A DNA stretch of 64,000 bases from Prorocentrum cordatum (GCA_963575745.1 CAUYUJ010016357.1:187917-251916), one strand, 5' to 3'; counted from the stretch's first letter, positions 29,901 to 40,672 are shown. Made by a program: numbers and translations. The notes: generated from the sequence alone by a model not told the origin.

Positions 29901-30284
29901 TTTCTATTCAGTTTTGCTTCTTCCTGTGCCTCCGAAACCTCTGGGGACTTCAGCAGCCTCTTAGGATCTCGGATGACCTCCTGAAACCTCTGGAGACTCC
30001 TCCTCCAAAGTCCTCGGCCCCCTCGTCTTCGCCGATCGTCTGGCGGCTTGATGTTCCTACAACTTTGGTGTAAGACTCTTGTCATCCGCCACCGTGCCCC
30101 CATGACACTGAGGACGGGCTCACGCTCAGAATTCATCAGAATTCTCTCAGTATTATGTTCTTCTCAAGCTTGCTCAATTACGCTCAGACTCCTTCGCGTT
30201 CAGACCCACACGCCAGAGAGACATCTTGGGTAGAGCGCCCGTTTTCGGTACAAGTGACTCTTTTCAGAGACCCAGGAACACCAC
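29901..30284. other. No firm feature
   Basis: A minus-strand frame (RFQEVIRDPKRLLKSPE, VSEAQEEAKLNRKHILAKD) runs into the tail motif and looks partly protein-like, but part of it is CCTCTGGAGAC-type repeat. Not called as a gene. Confidence 0.35.
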
Positions 30285-30900
30285 GATATATGTCGCATTG
30301 TTGCACGGGACCGTTCGCACCCAGATTCGTGGGACCTGTCAGGTACAATGCCTCTTTTGATAGGTACGCGTGCCTCTCTTCAGCCGCCGGCGCCCGCGAT
30401 GCAGCATGTATCACATGAAGGCCTACCGAGAGAGGACGACTCGACTGGACTGGCCCAGGTTGCGACCCGTGTGATCGAGAAGCTCCTAACGACCTCTGCT
30501 TATGTAAAAATAAATAGCTCAGAAGACCGAATTCAGCTCCAGACGTAAGGATATCTCAAGCATTCTCGAAGGGGGGTCGACCAGGAGCATTCGACGGGCC
30601 CGTTCGCGTCCAAATTGGTGAGATCTCTAAAACAGACAGCCACTGTTCGGAGGTTCTCTCCAGAGCCCATGAGCACCGCAGTGTCGAAGGCAGCGCAGTG
30701 GAGCCTCCCAGGAGCGGTCGACCAGGGGGTGTTCCACAAGCCCAGTCGCGCCCATATTGATGGGACCTCTCAGGAGCCAGCTCCCGTTTCAAGAGGTGGG
30801 CGTGCCTCTCCTCAGAGCCCCATGAGGGCCGCGATGTGCAGAGTGCATCGCATCCGGACCTCCCGAAAGAAGGGAGGTCGACGAATATTGTTCCGCGGTC
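30285..30900. repeat. About 145-bp degenerate tandem repeat
   Basis: GGSMCCGTTCGCRYCCARAT-type segments near 30308, 30602 and 30745, each followed by GGGACCTCTCAGGA-like words and CAGAGCCCATGAGSRCCGC. Copies are strongly diverged. Confidence 0.6.
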
Positions 30901-31090
30901 CCGTTCTCTCTCTCACAGTCGTGCTCAGCTGTGCTCAGACCCACTCATCCTCGGACCAGCTCAAAGTCAGCTGGACTCATACTCCGCCCCACTCAAACTC
31001 GGGCTCACTCACTCAGGCTCACTCGCAGTCAATCTCTCATGCTGAGACTCGCTCGTACTCAGACCCCTCCTACTCAGACGCTCATCTGAA
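30901..31090. repeat. Degenerate ACTCATACTCAG repeat
   Basis: GCTCAGACCCACTCATCCTC, GCTCACTCACTCAGGCTC and similar words: the reverse-strand counterpart of the 12-mer array at 4.1 kb. Confidence 0.55.
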
Positions 31091-31740
31091 TGCCTGTTTT
31101 TCCTCGAGTGTGGAGCCTCTGTGGGGCCGTTTCGAATATCAATTTCTGTGGGGCCACTATCGGGTCTTGGGAACGCCAACCAACAATACGGCCCAGGACG
31201 AAGAATCGATTCCTGGGATGGGCCCAGACCTCTAGGGCCTCACGATGCTGGAAGGCTGGGTCCTCGATTCCTTCTCCCTCGGTGGCCTTGTAAATGCTTC
31301 TGCGCAATGTTGGACCTGGGGCCTCCGAAGCCTCCAGGGGCCCTGGCTATCTTGGCTCTTGTTGCTGTTTCACCTTGAAGATATTCAGAATTTCATGATA
31401 AAAGGGGGGTGGTATAATTTGTTTTGGGCGGTCTGATTCGAATCGTCTTGGACGCTTCCGCGGGGTCTGGGCAAAAAGGCCACCCTTTCATGGCTTGCCT
31501 GGGGGGGTCGAAACCTGGTCGTCTGGGAGGGTTTTGACCCCCAAACTGTTCTTACAATTTTTGGGGTGACTGTTGAACGTGCTCGTGTCTGCTCTTGCTC
31601 TCTGAAGCCCTCCTGAGGACCCTGGCGAGATCGGGAAACCTCTCTCCCGGGACGCGAAAATGCTCCGGCTCCGCATCGACCACTTAAGAGATCGATTCCG
31701 GCCACCCTGGGAACGGCTCGCGTACGGCCAGACCTAGGAT
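31091..31740. other. No recognised feature
   Basis: Unique-looking sequence. Frames on both strands are moderate and unconvincing. Confidence 0.4.
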
Positions 31741-31906
31741 TAGGTTGGGCATGTCCCCCTACAGGCGGATTCTGGACGAAAAAATTGAAGAATAAGCCAG
31801 AACATTATCAAAAATAGTCACACATAGTCAAACATATTCTCCAAACTATTTGTTGACTGTTTTTTTTTTTTGAATATTCATCCTATAGAGGGACATGCCC
31901 GACTTA
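31741..31906. mobile_element. Family A element, complete
   Basis: TAGGTTGGGCATGTCCCCCT ACAGGCGGATT at the left, GAATATTCATCCTATAGAGG GACATGCCCGACTTA at the right. 166 bp, AT-rich interior. ACCTAGGA lies just outside both ends, an 8-bp target duplication. Confidence 0.8.
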
Positions 31907-32078
31907 CACCTAGGACAGAACAACATCCTCCAAGAACATGAGACCCTGCCCGGCCAAACTGAAGAACATTCGAGGGTGCTCCCCCCCAGAATGCACAAGA
32001 ACATCCAACGAGCACGAAGAACGCTAGGGCACCCTCCCCGAACCGACCTCGATCATATACCTCGGTCCGACCGTATTT
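31907..32078. repeat. Dispersed 185-bp repeat, copy 2
   Basis: Begins directly after the family A element: CACCTAGGACAGAACAACAT, CCAAGAACATGAGACCCTG, GAACATTCGAGGGTGC, ACCGACCTCGATCATA, CTCGGTCCGACCGTAT. Same landmarks and order as 21845-22035. Confidence 0.75.
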
Positions 32079-32219
32079 TCCACATGTCGATGTAAAACGT
32101 GCCCATCCTCCACGTCCTCACCAAGACGACGGCATTTTGTGCATGGCGTGTCCCCATCCCCCCCGACCTCTCGGCACCGTCCAGGAGGAACGATGTTCGC
32201 CAAATCATTCCTTGGCCAC

Positions 32220-32262
32220 TCCTCCTCCTCCTCCTCCTCCTCCTCCTGCTCCTCCTCCTTGG
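32220..32262. repeat. CTC microsatellite
   Basis: CTCCTCCTCCTCCTCCTCCT followed by GCTCCTCCTCC. Confidence 0.9.
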
Positions 32263-32624
32263 AGGTCCCTGGAGGCCTCCAGAGGGACAAAAGGGCCGAA
32301 CAACGCGCTCAGAAGCCTCGAGCAATGACAACAAACAAATCAAACCGCCTCGAGCCATTTCCCTCCCCCGCTCGCACCCCAAGACCATCGACGTCATCAT
32401 ATTTTCGCAACGCGGACCCCAAGAGGTCTCGACCCACTCCCCGCGACCAGACTTTCACCCCGAATACTTCTTCACTGCCCCCGCGCCCAGCGAAGGTCCC
32501 CGAGGCCCGAAGCTGCCCCAAGCCCGCCGTCTCTGCTGCTTCCCCGCGGCTCACGAGGTTTGGGTCCCGCAACAGGAGGCCTCCTACATGGGGTCCGAGT
32601 AGATGGGGTCGGAGGGTCGCGGCG

Positions 32625-32785
32625 CATCGCCGATACATCGGCGATGCATCGGCGATGTATCGGCGATGCATCGGCGATGCACCGGCGATGCATCGTCGAC
32701 GTGGGCAATGCATCGGCCACGTCGGCGTGGAAAAAATCGGGCTCCACATCGAACCGCATCGCCGTTGCATCGACGAAGCGGCGCG
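32625..32785. repeat. 11-bp GATGCATCGGC minisatellite
   Basis: Six consecutive 11-mers (GATACATCGGC, GATGCATCGGC, GATGTATCGGC, two more, GATGCATCGTC), then scattered CATCGGC and CGTTGCATCG words to 32785. Each unit contains the palindrome GATGCATC. Confidence 0.85.
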
Positions 32786-32867
32786 ATCCTCCGACCCCAT
32801 CTGCAGTATGAACTCGACCACAAGATACCTTCCGCAAGAAGCCCAACCCTGGAACCCCAGTACTAAA

Positions 32868-33021
32868 GGGGCCCTGGGACACACAAATAAATACACACAA
32901 ATAACAGGAGTCCCCATTTGTTTCATATTTTCTGGGGTCTTGCCTTCCCCCCCACTTCCCATATCTTCCCATATGTTCCTGGGAATCGACGATTAATTGT
33001 GTCTGTGTTCTTTTCCCTCCT
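32868..33021. repeat. Dispersed repeat family F, copy 2
   Basis: GGGGCCCTGGGACACACAAA, CCCCCACTTCCCATATCTTC, GAATCGACGATTAATTGTGT and CTTTTCCCTCCTGAA in the same order as at 5338-5500. Confidence 0.8.
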
Positions 33022-33178
33022 GAAGTGCGTCCATTGGTTTTTGGCATGGGGACGTCACGTTCTCCAGCGTAGAGCCCATCGGAACCAAAAACAAAAAACT
33101 GGGGCACTCGACGGACACAGGCAGGGTGCTTCTCGGCATGGGGCTTTCCACTGCAATCGGGACCCCCTCTGGGAGGCC
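33022..33178. repeat. Dispersed repeat, copy 1 (pair with 48185)
   Basis: GTTTTTGGCATGGGGACGTC ACG, CCCATCGGAACC, GGGTGCTTCTCGGCATGGGG match 48185-48325 in order with substitutions. Confidence 0.65.
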
Positions 33179-33310
33179 TACAGGGGGATTTTTGACGAAA
33201 AATAGAAAATACAAAAAAAAACTCCAAAATGGTAAAACAAAAAAATAGTCCCGAGACTATTTTTGACTATTTTGGAATATCCCCCCTGTAGAGGGACAAG
33301 CCCGAGATAA
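33179..33310. mobile_element. Family A element, left end truncated
   Basis: TACAGGGGGATTTTTGACGA starts the copy without its outer GTCGGGC; the right end CCCCCCTGTAGAGGGACAAG CCCGAGATAA is present. The left truncation abuts the repeat ending at 33178. Confidence 0.65.
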
Positions 33311-33321
33311 GCCGAGATAGA

Positions 33322-33495
33322 AGCAAAACGGCATGAACATAACTTTCCGGCGGTCCGCGCGGACTTCTTGGATCTGCGCTGGACCCCATTCCCTGGCGCG
33401 CGGAGCGCGCCAGGGGCAGCGCTGGAGGCGCCGCCGGGGGCCCCAGCGCGGATCCAAGAGATCCGCGCGGAGCGCCACAAATTTATGTTTGTGGG
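33322..33495. mobile_element. Foldback element family B, copy 2
   Basis: The GGTCCGCGCGGACTTCTTGG left arm pairs with the GATCCAAGAGATCCGCGCGG right arm; an inner CTGGCGCGCGGAGCGCGCCA palindrome and GGCGCCGCC lie between. Outer words CATGAACATAACTTT and AAATTTATGTTTG are also roughly complementary. Non-coding. Confidence 0.8.
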
Positions 33496-33885
33496 GGATC
33501 CCAAAACCGTGTGGTGACAGACCGTGCGGTGACCTCGGAACCCCAAGAGACCTCACCGCAGGGTCCGTCACCGCACGGTCTTGGGACCCAAGAGGCCCCT
33601 GTCGCCCGAGACATCCTCGGAGGGGGACTCGAGCCCCAAAACCGTGCTGTGACCCCGAATCCCCACCGACTCACCGCACGGCGTGGTCACCACACCGTCT
33701 GGAGGCCTCGCCTTTCCTTTTTTCGGGGACGGTCGAGAGGGGGGTGTCCAAGAGGGGGGGGTGCAAATCCTGACCGGCGGCATGTGCGCGGACCAGCGGG
33801 GGGGGGGGGGCAGGGACGTAATGAAGTAAGAAGAGGCGCCATGAAATCTGGGGAAATATCATGGCCCCCGTGATATCCCCCCCCC
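33496..33885. repeat. Degenerate CACGGTCTTGGGACC-type repeat
   Basis: AAACCGTGTGGTGACAGACC, GTGCGGTGACCTCGG, CCGTCACCGCACGGTCTTGG and later CACCGCACGGCGTGGTCACC recur at irregular spacing, followed by poly-G runs at 33750 and 33800. Confidence 0.5.
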
Positions 33886-33990
33886 CTAGTCATCACCCCC
33901 CTCTTTGCCGCCCCCGATTTTTGGAACCCAAGGCTTCCTGACCTCCGGGGTGCCCGTGATCTTGGCCTTCTTCTTCCCCTTCTTCCCCAT
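33886..33990 (-). CDS. Possible small ORF or first exon, lysine-rich start
   Basis: ATG at 33990 on minus begins MGKKGKKKAKITGTPEVRKP and continues WVPKIGGGKEGGDD to TAG at 33886-33888 (34 residues). Codons end in G or C, and short lysine-rich N-termini are seen in real proteins. It may be a first exon with a donor before the stop, or chance in a GGGGAAGAAGG tract. No family. Confidence 0.3.
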   Translation of the reverse strand: MGKKGKKKAKITGTPEVRKPWVPKIGGGKEGGDD

Positions 33991-34659
33991 CGCGCCGGGC
34001 CCGCGCGCGGCGGAGGCGAAGGGGCCGCCACCCGCTCCCCCCGCGCCCAAAAGGGGCGCGGGGAGGCCGCCCGCAACGGCTGCGGCGCGCCGGAGCCCTC
34101 CGGCGTCCTAATGATCACAACTTGTTGGCAACGCAGCGAGGCAGGGGGCACCGAGACGAAGCCAGGACGAAGAGAAATGGGGTGAAAATCATCGAGGATC
34201 TTTGAGATTCGCCGGATCCGGAAGATGTCTCGGGCGCCGCGGCCTCCTCCGAGCGCTCCGGAACGCCCTGAGAGCGTTCTGGAACGCTCGTGAAGAGATT
34301 TATTCTCGTCCCAGGCCCGTCCGAGGCAATCCGCTCGAGCGCTCTAGTGGGTCGGGCTAAGACACGGCACGAATTGTCTGGCCGCCAGAGGGGGGGAAGG
34401 GTGGAGCAGGGCGGCCGCGAAGGCCAGGAGGGAGGGGACGACACTCACGGCGCGAAGAACAGCACCGTGGGCGGCTGGTGATGCGAGCCTGTGCGGAGGC
34501 ACCCTGGCAGTGGACGCGGGGCGGCATGGCGGCACGCAAGCTTCCTGGCATTTGTTTCTGGGCCAAGGGCAATCAGCACAGACAGCCAGGGACAAAAAAA
34601 GCCTCTCTGGGGAGGTGCCGAGATCCAGACATCCGACGCCACGAATGCTTGGTGACATG
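33991..34659. other. No recognised feature
   Basis: GC-rich unique DNA. CGCTCCGGAACG and GAGCGTTCTGGAACGCTC (34250-34290) form short palindromes, the only structure noted. Confidence 0.4.
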
Positions 34660-35290
34660 GGCTCCCGACCTCTCGACCCATCCCTGGGGACGTTTTGAAG
34701 AGACATCGCGCCGCGACCCTCCTTCTCCTCCTCCTCCTCCTGCTCCTCCTCCTCTTCCTCTTCCCCTTCCCCTTCCTCTTGCTCTTCCTCCTCCTGCTCC
34801 TGCTCATGCTCCTCCTCCTCCTCCTCCTCCTCCTCCTCCTCCTCCTCCCCTCATCCCATCCGTGCCTCTGCCCTCCGCATGCCTGTTCCTGTGTACCCCT
34901 CACACGCTTCGTGCCCTCAGAAGGAGTTCGTGGCTGCACACGCAGCTCCATCTAAAGGGCCTCACAAGGAGTACCACATGCATTTCCAAGGCCATCTCGG
35001 TACACCCATCACACGTTTCGTGGCCCCATGGGGAGCTCCAACTAAGGCCCCAGGGAGGGAGTATCGGCACACCCCTTTTATGTTTCATGGCCCCATGAGA
35101 GCTCTCACTAAGGCCTCAGGTGGTGCGCCCACATTCGGTGACCCAGACATTTCGGCGCACCCCTCAGACGTTTCGTGGCCCCACAGGGAGCTCCATCTAA
35201 GGCCTCAGGGGGTGCGTCCACATGCGGTTCCCCACCGATTTCGGCCCACTCCTCCTTGGTTGGGTCCTTCGCCTGGATAGTTGTCAATTG
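34660..35290. repeat. Modular element G3: head, CTC tract, satellite, tail
   Basis: A head variant GGGACGTTTTGAAGAGACAT, (CTC)n at 34725-34855, four diverged satellite units (CACCCMTCACACGYTTCGTG near 34896 and 35002, then 35070 and 35158), then GGTTGGGTCCTTCGCCTGGA at 35257-35276. Same order as G2 and G4. Confidence 0.75.
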
Positions 35291-35690
35291 TCCCCGGGGC
35301 CCGAAACAGACCCCCGGAGCTTTAGATTTGGGAGACGCTGGCTCTCAGATATCTTCGTTGCGGCGGATGTCTGGGGACCCTCGCGGCCGTTGGCGTTGAC
35401 GTTGGCGTTGACGCTGACCGATCGCAACTAGCCGACATCGTCGACCGACAAATATTGACCGAATTCGGACACCTGGTGAAGTCCCGCCTGAGGACGCCCG
35501 CCCTGGCGTCGCCACCGCGTCAACGCGGCGCGAACCTACCGCATGGAATAGCGCAGCGCCCCGCACTTGCGGAGAATAAAGAGGGGACGGGCACGGGATG
35601 GGTCGCGGATGGGTCGCAGGTTGGCAGGTTGGTCGCGAGGTGGGTCGCGGGGTGGGTCGCGGGTGGGCTGCGGGGGGGACGACAATAGAT
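35291..35690. other. Short GTTGGC and GGTCGCGG repeats only
   Basis: GTTGGCGTTGACGTTGGC at 35390-35415 and GGTGGGTCGCGGGTGGGTCGCG-like words (at most 20 in a row quoted as GGTGGGTCGCGGGGTGGGTC) at 35600-35675. No gene seen. Confidence 0.5.
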
Positions 35691-35850
35691 AAGGAATCCT
35701 TAGTAATGGATCCTTGGTACGGGATCTTTTAGTAAGGGAATGTTAGTCAGGAGTTCAGTGTAAGGAATATTTGATGCCGAATCCTTGGTGAGGAATTTTA
35801 GCAACACGACAGAAATAAGGGATCCTCACTTTGGAGCCCTGAGTAAGGAT
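35691..35850. repeat. AAGGAATCCTTA cluster, left
   Basis: GATAAGGAATCCTTAGTAAT and ATGGATCCTTGGTACGGGAT plus four decayed copies. TAAGGAATCCTTA is itself palindromic. A larger cluster lies at 38515-38880. Confidence 0.65.
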
Positions 35851-35861
35851 GTATTCACAAC

Positions 35862-37790
35862 CCTCCCTTGGTTGGGTTCTCGATTTGAATAGAGAAGTGG
35901 GGTCTATACCTCCTCCTCCTCCTCCTCAACCCCCCCCCGCGATCTCCTCTCCGCTCTCTCCTCCCGCATCCCTCTTGGGGGCCGCAAAGAGTGAAACTGT
36001 CGCCGCGTTCGAGGGATGCTGGGGGGAGCCCGCACACTGGGGCCCCACGCAGGCCCAAACGGGGCCTCGCCATCCCTGGGGGCCGTGAGGGGGCTGCGAA
36101 GTATGAAACTGGCGCCACGCTCGAGGGCTGCTGGGTGAGCCAACACAGTGGGGCCCCAAGCAAATCCAAACGGGACCTCGCCATCCCTGGGGGTCTGCGG
36201 AGTGTGAAACGGTCTCCACTTTCGAGGCCTGCTGGGGTGCGCAAGGCAGTGGGGCCCCACACACATTCAAACGGGACCATGGGGGGCTGCGACGTGTGAA
36301 ACTGTCGCCACATTCGAGGGCTGTTTGCGGGGCCAGCACAATGGGGCCCCACGCAGACCCAAACGGGACCTCGCCATCCCGGGGGGGGGGGGGGGGCGAA
36401 GTGTGAAACTGTCGCCACGTTAGAGGCTGCTGGGGGAACCAACACATTTGGGCCACACGCAGATCCAAACGGGACCTCGCCATCCCTGGGGGGTGCGACG
36501 TGTGAAGCTGCCACCACGTTTGAGAACTGCTGGGGGAGCCAACAACATGAGGCCACACGCAGATCCAAACGGGACACCGCCATCCCTGGAGGGTGCGATG
36601 TGTGAAACTGTCGCCGCTTTCGAAAACTGCTGGGGGAACCAACACAAAGGGCCCCACGCAAACCTAAACGGGATGTCGCCATCACTGGGGGGCTGCGAAG
36701 TGTGAAAGAATCGCAACTTTTGAAAACTGTCGGGGGGCAACACAATGGGCCCCACGCAGATCCAAACGGGACCTCGCCATCCCTTGGGGTCTGCGAAGTA
36801 CAAAACTGTAGCCACATTGGAAGGTTGCTGGGGGAGCCAACTCAGTGGGCCCCACGCAGACCCAAACGGGACCTCGCCATCCCGGGGGGGGGGTGCGAAA
36901 TGTGACACGGTCGCCACTTTCGAGGGCAGCTGGGCGGGGCAACACAGTGGGGCCTCACGCAGACCCAAACGGGGCCTCGCCATCCCTGAGGGTCTGCGGA
37001 GTGTGAAACTGCCGCCACTTTCGAGGGCTGCCGAGGGAGCCAAAACAGTGGGGTCCCACGCAGAACCTAAACAGACCTCGCCATCTCTGGCCTGGGGTAG
37101 GCTGTGAGGTGTGAGATCCCAACGGGGCCTCGCCATATCTGGAGAGGGGGGGGGGCGCTGCGAAGTATGAAACTGTCGCCACTTTTGAAAAATGCAAGCA
37201 AAACAATGGGGTGCCACGCAGCTCCGAACGGGACCTCACCATCCCTGAGGGGCTGCGAAATGTGAAACGTTCGAAGGCTGCTGGAGGGTCCATTACAATG
37301 GGGCCCCACGCAGATCCAAACGGGACCTCCCCGTCCTTGGGGGGGTGCGAAGTGTGAAACTGTCGCCACTTTCAAGGGCTGCTGGGGGGGGCAGCACAAA
37401 GGGGTGCCGCGCAGATCCAAAAAACGACCTCGCCATCCCTGGGGGGTGCGAGGTGTGAGACTGCCGCCACGTTCGAACGCTGCTGGGGGGAGCCAGCACA
37501 TGGGGCCCCACGCAGACCCAAACGCGACCTCGCCATCCTGAGGGGTGGGCTGAGAAGAGTGAAACTGGCGCCACTTTCGATGGCTGCTGGGGACCTCGCC
37601 ATCCCTGGGGGGGGCTGCGAAGTGTGAAACTTTAGCCACTTTTGAAGGCTGCGGATGGGGCCAGCAATGGGGTCCCACGCAATCCTCGAGGGCGTCGCCA
37701 TCCCTGGGGGGTCTGCGGAGTATGAAACTGTCGCCACTTTCGAGGTCTGCTGGGGTGCGCAACGCAGTGGGGTCCCACGCAAGTCCGGAG
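35862..37790. repeat. Head, CTC tract and about 17 copies of a 100-bp satellite
   Basis: The head TTGGTTGGGTTCTCGATTTG AATAGAG and (CTC)8 precede a body with GGCCCCACGCAGACCCAAAC, GGGACCTCGCCATCCCTGGG and GTGTGAAACTGTCGCCACTT. GGCCCC/GGCCAC landmarks fall at 36041, 36152, 36253, 36345, 36451, 36551, 36650, 36748 and 36848, so the period is about 100 bp. The body is unrelated to the 89-bp family although the head is shared. Confidence 0.9.
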
Positions 37791-38215
37791 GAGAATGGGT
37801 GGGGGAAGAGGAGAGGGAGGAAGAACATGAGAAGGGGGCGGAGGAAACGGCTGAGGAGGAGGACGACGAGGAGGAGAGGGAGGAGGACGACGACGAGAGG
37901 AGGGAGGCGAGGGAGACGAGGGAGAAGTACGATGAGCAAGAGGCGAGGGAGGAGGAGGAGGACGAGGCTGAGGATGCGGAATAATAAAGGATTGTGCTGA
38001 TGATGAGGAAGGGGCGGAGAAAGAGGATGACGTTGATGATGGTGTTGCTGCTGATGATGATGAGGATGATGATTAGGCGGAGGATGAGGGTGAGGATGAG
38101 GGGGAGGGGGAAAAGGAGGAGAGAGGCGAGAAAGAGGAGGAGGGGGAGGAACAGGAGGAAGAGGAAGATAAAGACGGGGAAGAACAGGAGGGGGAGATAC
38201 GGAAACACGCGACAC
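37791..38215. repeat. Purine-rich GAGGA / GATGATG tract
   Basis: GAGGAGGACGACGAGGAGGA, GATGATGATGAGGATGATGA and related. Plus-strand frames read Glu/Asp-rich and minus frames Leu/Ser/Pro-rich; neither is called. Confidence 0.8.
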
Positions 38216-38219
38216 TTCA

Positions 38220-38494
38220 TCGTCTGGTTTCGTCCCCACTTCTGTAACCTTCTTGCACATTATCAATAAGATTGCTGCTTCTGTCGAGGTGATTGTTTTT
38301 CCAAACCCGACGTCTTCCTGTTGCTCCTTCTTCCCAATACAATGCCCCCTGGCCTTTTGTACCTCTGTCCTGCGAATCGGCCACGCACACTTCGGGCGAT
38401 ATAGATATCCGCCGTGCACCGTCTCTTGCAGTGTAGCTGTCGCATTATTGCCGGCACACATTATATCACCCCTTGGTGCCGATGGGTTGGGCAC
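38220..38494 (-). CDS. Possible coding ORF with GKT motif, unknown
   Basis: The minus-strand ATG at 38494 reads MPNPSAPRGDIMCAGNNATA, TLQETVHGGYLYRPKCAWPI, RRTEVQKARGHCIGKKEQQE, DVGFGKTITSTEAAILLIMC and KKVTEVGTKPDDEVSRV before the frame runs into the pyrimidine-rich tract. The middle looks protein-like, and VGFGKT only loosely resembles a P-loop, so no ATPase is claimed. The true 3' border is unknown; a splice site before the tract is possible. Confidence 0.3.
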
Positions 38495-38514
38495 GTCGCA
38501 AGCTAATTCATAAA

Positions 38515-38880
38515 GAAATCTTCAAAGGAATCCTTACCAATGAAACCTTACCGAGGAATCCTTAACACAGAATCCTTACAAAAGGGGTCCTTCGGAAAGA
38601 ACACTTGCTAGGGAACCCTGAGTCACATTATCTCACCAAAAGATCCATGCAATGAGTCCTTACTGCGGAATCGAGCGTGATAGCTGCCTCATTAGGGTCC
38701 GCAGTACGGAGCCCACAGCAAGGAATCATTGGTAAGGAATCCTTAGTAAGGGGCCCCTTTCCAAAATATCCTTCGAACATGGCACCTAATCACACACCCT
38801 CGGCAAATTGCCCTTCCTACTACGGAATCCTTACTACGGCATCCGACGGAAGGGTTCTTTACTAGAGCAGCATTAATAAG
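38515..38880. repeat. GGAATCCTTA cluster, right
   Basis: About 14 irregular copies of AAAGGAATCCTTACCAATGA-type words. Together with 35691-35850 they bracket the 100-bp satellite and the purine tract. Confidence 0.7.
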
Positions 38881-39044
38881 GTATCCGCATTCACTTAGCC
38901 TGGCGACCAGATGGCACCCTCCTCGCTCTTATCTGCTGTTGCGGGGGGCTGCGTGTATTCCTACATGCATCATTGAGGCCTCAGATCCGCCCCGAGGCGG
39001 CTCCAAGTGACCATTAACTTCCCAAATAGTTCTTCAAGAGGCCC

Positions 39045-39200
39045 TCCAACAGAGCCCAAGAGGCTCCCCAGAGAGCCCCAAGAAGAGCTCCACAGCGTCA
39101 GCGTCAGCGTCAGCGTCAGCGTCATCGTCGTACCCGTCAGGGTCGGCGGCACCGGCCGCAAAGCCTTTCCAATATAGAGCGGGAGCCGTTGTCGTCGTAG
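39045..39200. repeat. GTCAGC hexamer with GC motif
   Basis: GCGTCAGCGTCAGCGTCAGC, then GTCATCGTCGTACCC, then GGTCGGCGGCACCGGCCG CAAAGCCTTTCCAATAT, matching the order at 7.6 kb. Confidence 0.7.
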
Positions 39201-39640
39201 TTGGGGCCTCAAAGGAAGGAGCTCGGAAGCTAGCCCGACCTCGAGCGGGACCGTCGCTTTCAAAGAGCATGCAACTGGCCTCGAGGGAAGAGCGCCTGTA
39301 AAGCAAAAACTATCATATTGGTATTCGACGGCAAATGTGAAGACAACACGACGACGAGTACCACGACGACGGCGGGTGGGACCCCCGCGGGCAGGTTGGG
39401 CAGGTGGGAATCCAACGTAAGGAGCCGAATTCTATACACCGAAGCTTCTTCGGGCCCCGCACTGAAACTCGCACAGGAAAACGGACCCTGGTGTATACGG
39501 GATGCTGGTGTATACATTTTTCCGCTGTCTCCCCCACGGGAACAGAGGGACAAAAGTATACAGCACACCACCCCGATGTCGCCCCCGACCTTCCGAAGTC
39601 CTGGGACTGAAGAACGGCACGCCACTGGCAGTGTATTTTC
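39201..39640. other. No recognised feature
   Basis: Unique-looking. TGTATACGGGATGCTGGTGT with GTATACATTTTTCC and AAAAGTATACAGCACACC suggests a small inverted repeat at 39490-39565 that may belong to a decayed family F copy. Confidence 0.35.
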
Positions 39641-39830
39641 GGGTCGGGCGAAAGGGGGTGATAGCAAAGGGGGGGTGAGAATCAGCTCACGTAGCTGATT
39701 TTCCTGGCGCCTCCCGGCGCTGGAGGCGGCTGTGTATCGAGGAATGGGCCCCTCGGGGGGCCGAAACCAGCTGCATGCAGCAAATTTCGTAGCACCCCCA
39801 TTTCCCAATCCCCCCTTTCGTCCGGCCCGA
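39641..39830. mobile_element. Foldback element family D, copy 1
   Basis: Left arm GGTCGGGCGAAAGGGGGTGA and right arm TCCCCCCTTTCGTCCGGCCC complement each other. Inside are AATCAGCTCACGTAGCTGATT (a hairpin of AATCAGCT/AGCTGATT), GGCGCCTCCCGGCGC and AAACCAGCTGCATGCAGC. Copies at 42857 and 43465. Confidence 0.8.
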
Positions 39831-39857
39831 CCCCCCTGGGAGGCCTAGATCCAAGCA

Positions 39858-40030
39858 GCAGAAACAAAACGGCATGAACAGAACTTTCTGGCGGTCCGCG
39901 CGGACTTCATGGATCTGCGCTGAACCCCCCTCCCTGGCGCGCGGAGCGCGCCAGGGGCGGCGCCGGAGGCGCCGCCGGGCGGCCCAGCGCGGATCCAAGA
40001 AATCCGCGCGGATCGCCAAAAAATTATGCT
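39858..40030. mobile_element. Foldback element family B, copy 3
   Basis: GGTCCGCGCGGACTTCATGG and GATCCAAGAAATCCGCGCGG arms, inner CTGGCGCGCGGAGCGCGCCA. TAGATCC lies outside both ends (39847-39853 and 40031-40037), a likely target duplication. Confidence 0.8.
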
Positions 40031-40079
40031 TAGATCCCCAAGCCGGCCTGGATCTGCGCTGGACCGATTACTTGCCGCA

Positions 40080-40205
40080 GCTCCCGACAACGGGCGAGCC
40101 GGTCGGGCGGGCGGGACATGACAACGGGGGGGCGGGGCCCGAGCGCCCGAGCGGGCGGGACCCAAGGGCGGCTCGGGCCGGCGCAGCCCCAACGGGCGGG
40201 TGGGG
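40080..40205. repeat. GGGCGGG-rich degenerate repeat
   Basis: CGGGCGAGCCGGTCGGGCGG, GAGCGCCCGAGCGGGCGGGA and ACGGGCGGGTGGGGCGGG, echoed at 41055-41125 beside the next family A element. Confidence 0.55.
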
Positions 40206-40214
40206 CGGGGCCAA

Positions 40215-40672
40215 CCTCCTCCTCCTCCTCCTCCTCCTCCTCCTCCTCCTCCCTTTCCTCCTCCTCCCCTCCTCTCTTTCCTCCTCCTCCCCCCTCCCCC
40301 TTTGCTCCTCCTCCTCCTCCCTTTGCTCCTCCTCCTCCTCCACGTCCTCCTCGTCCTCCTCCCCTTCCTCCCTTTGCTCCTCCTCTCCTGCCTTTCCTCC
40401 TCCTCCTCCTCCTCCTCCTCCTCCTCCTCCTCCCCTCCCCTCCTCCCTTTCCTCCTCCTCCCTTCCTCCTCCTCCTCCTCCGCTCCCCCTCCTCCTCCTG
40501 CGCCTCCTCCTCCCCTCCTCCTCCCCCTCCTTCTCCTCCTCTCCTCCTCCTCCTCCTCCCCTCCTCCCTTTCCTCCTCCTCCTTTCCTCCTCCTCCTCCT
40601 CCGCCTCCGCCTCCGCCTCCTCCTCCTCCTCCTCCTCCTCCTCCTCCTCCGCCTCCTCCTCCTCATCCAACT
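40215..40672. repeat. CTC/CCT microsatellite complex
   Basis: About 450 bp of CTCCTCCTCCTCC broken by CCCTTTCC and CCGCC. It produces long Pro/Ser/Leu or Glu/Arg/Gly frames on every frame. Confidence 0.95.

Noticed and set aside
38330-38380. P-loop ATPase from VGFGKT
   Set aside because: The surrounding residues do not fit Walker A spacing and no Walker B was seen.
35855-38494. Minus-strand frames of 243-475 codons with DGEVPFGSAWGP repeats
   Set aside because: They are the 100-bp satellite read through shifting frames; only the first 90 or so codons of the longest one (38220-38494) have unique composition.
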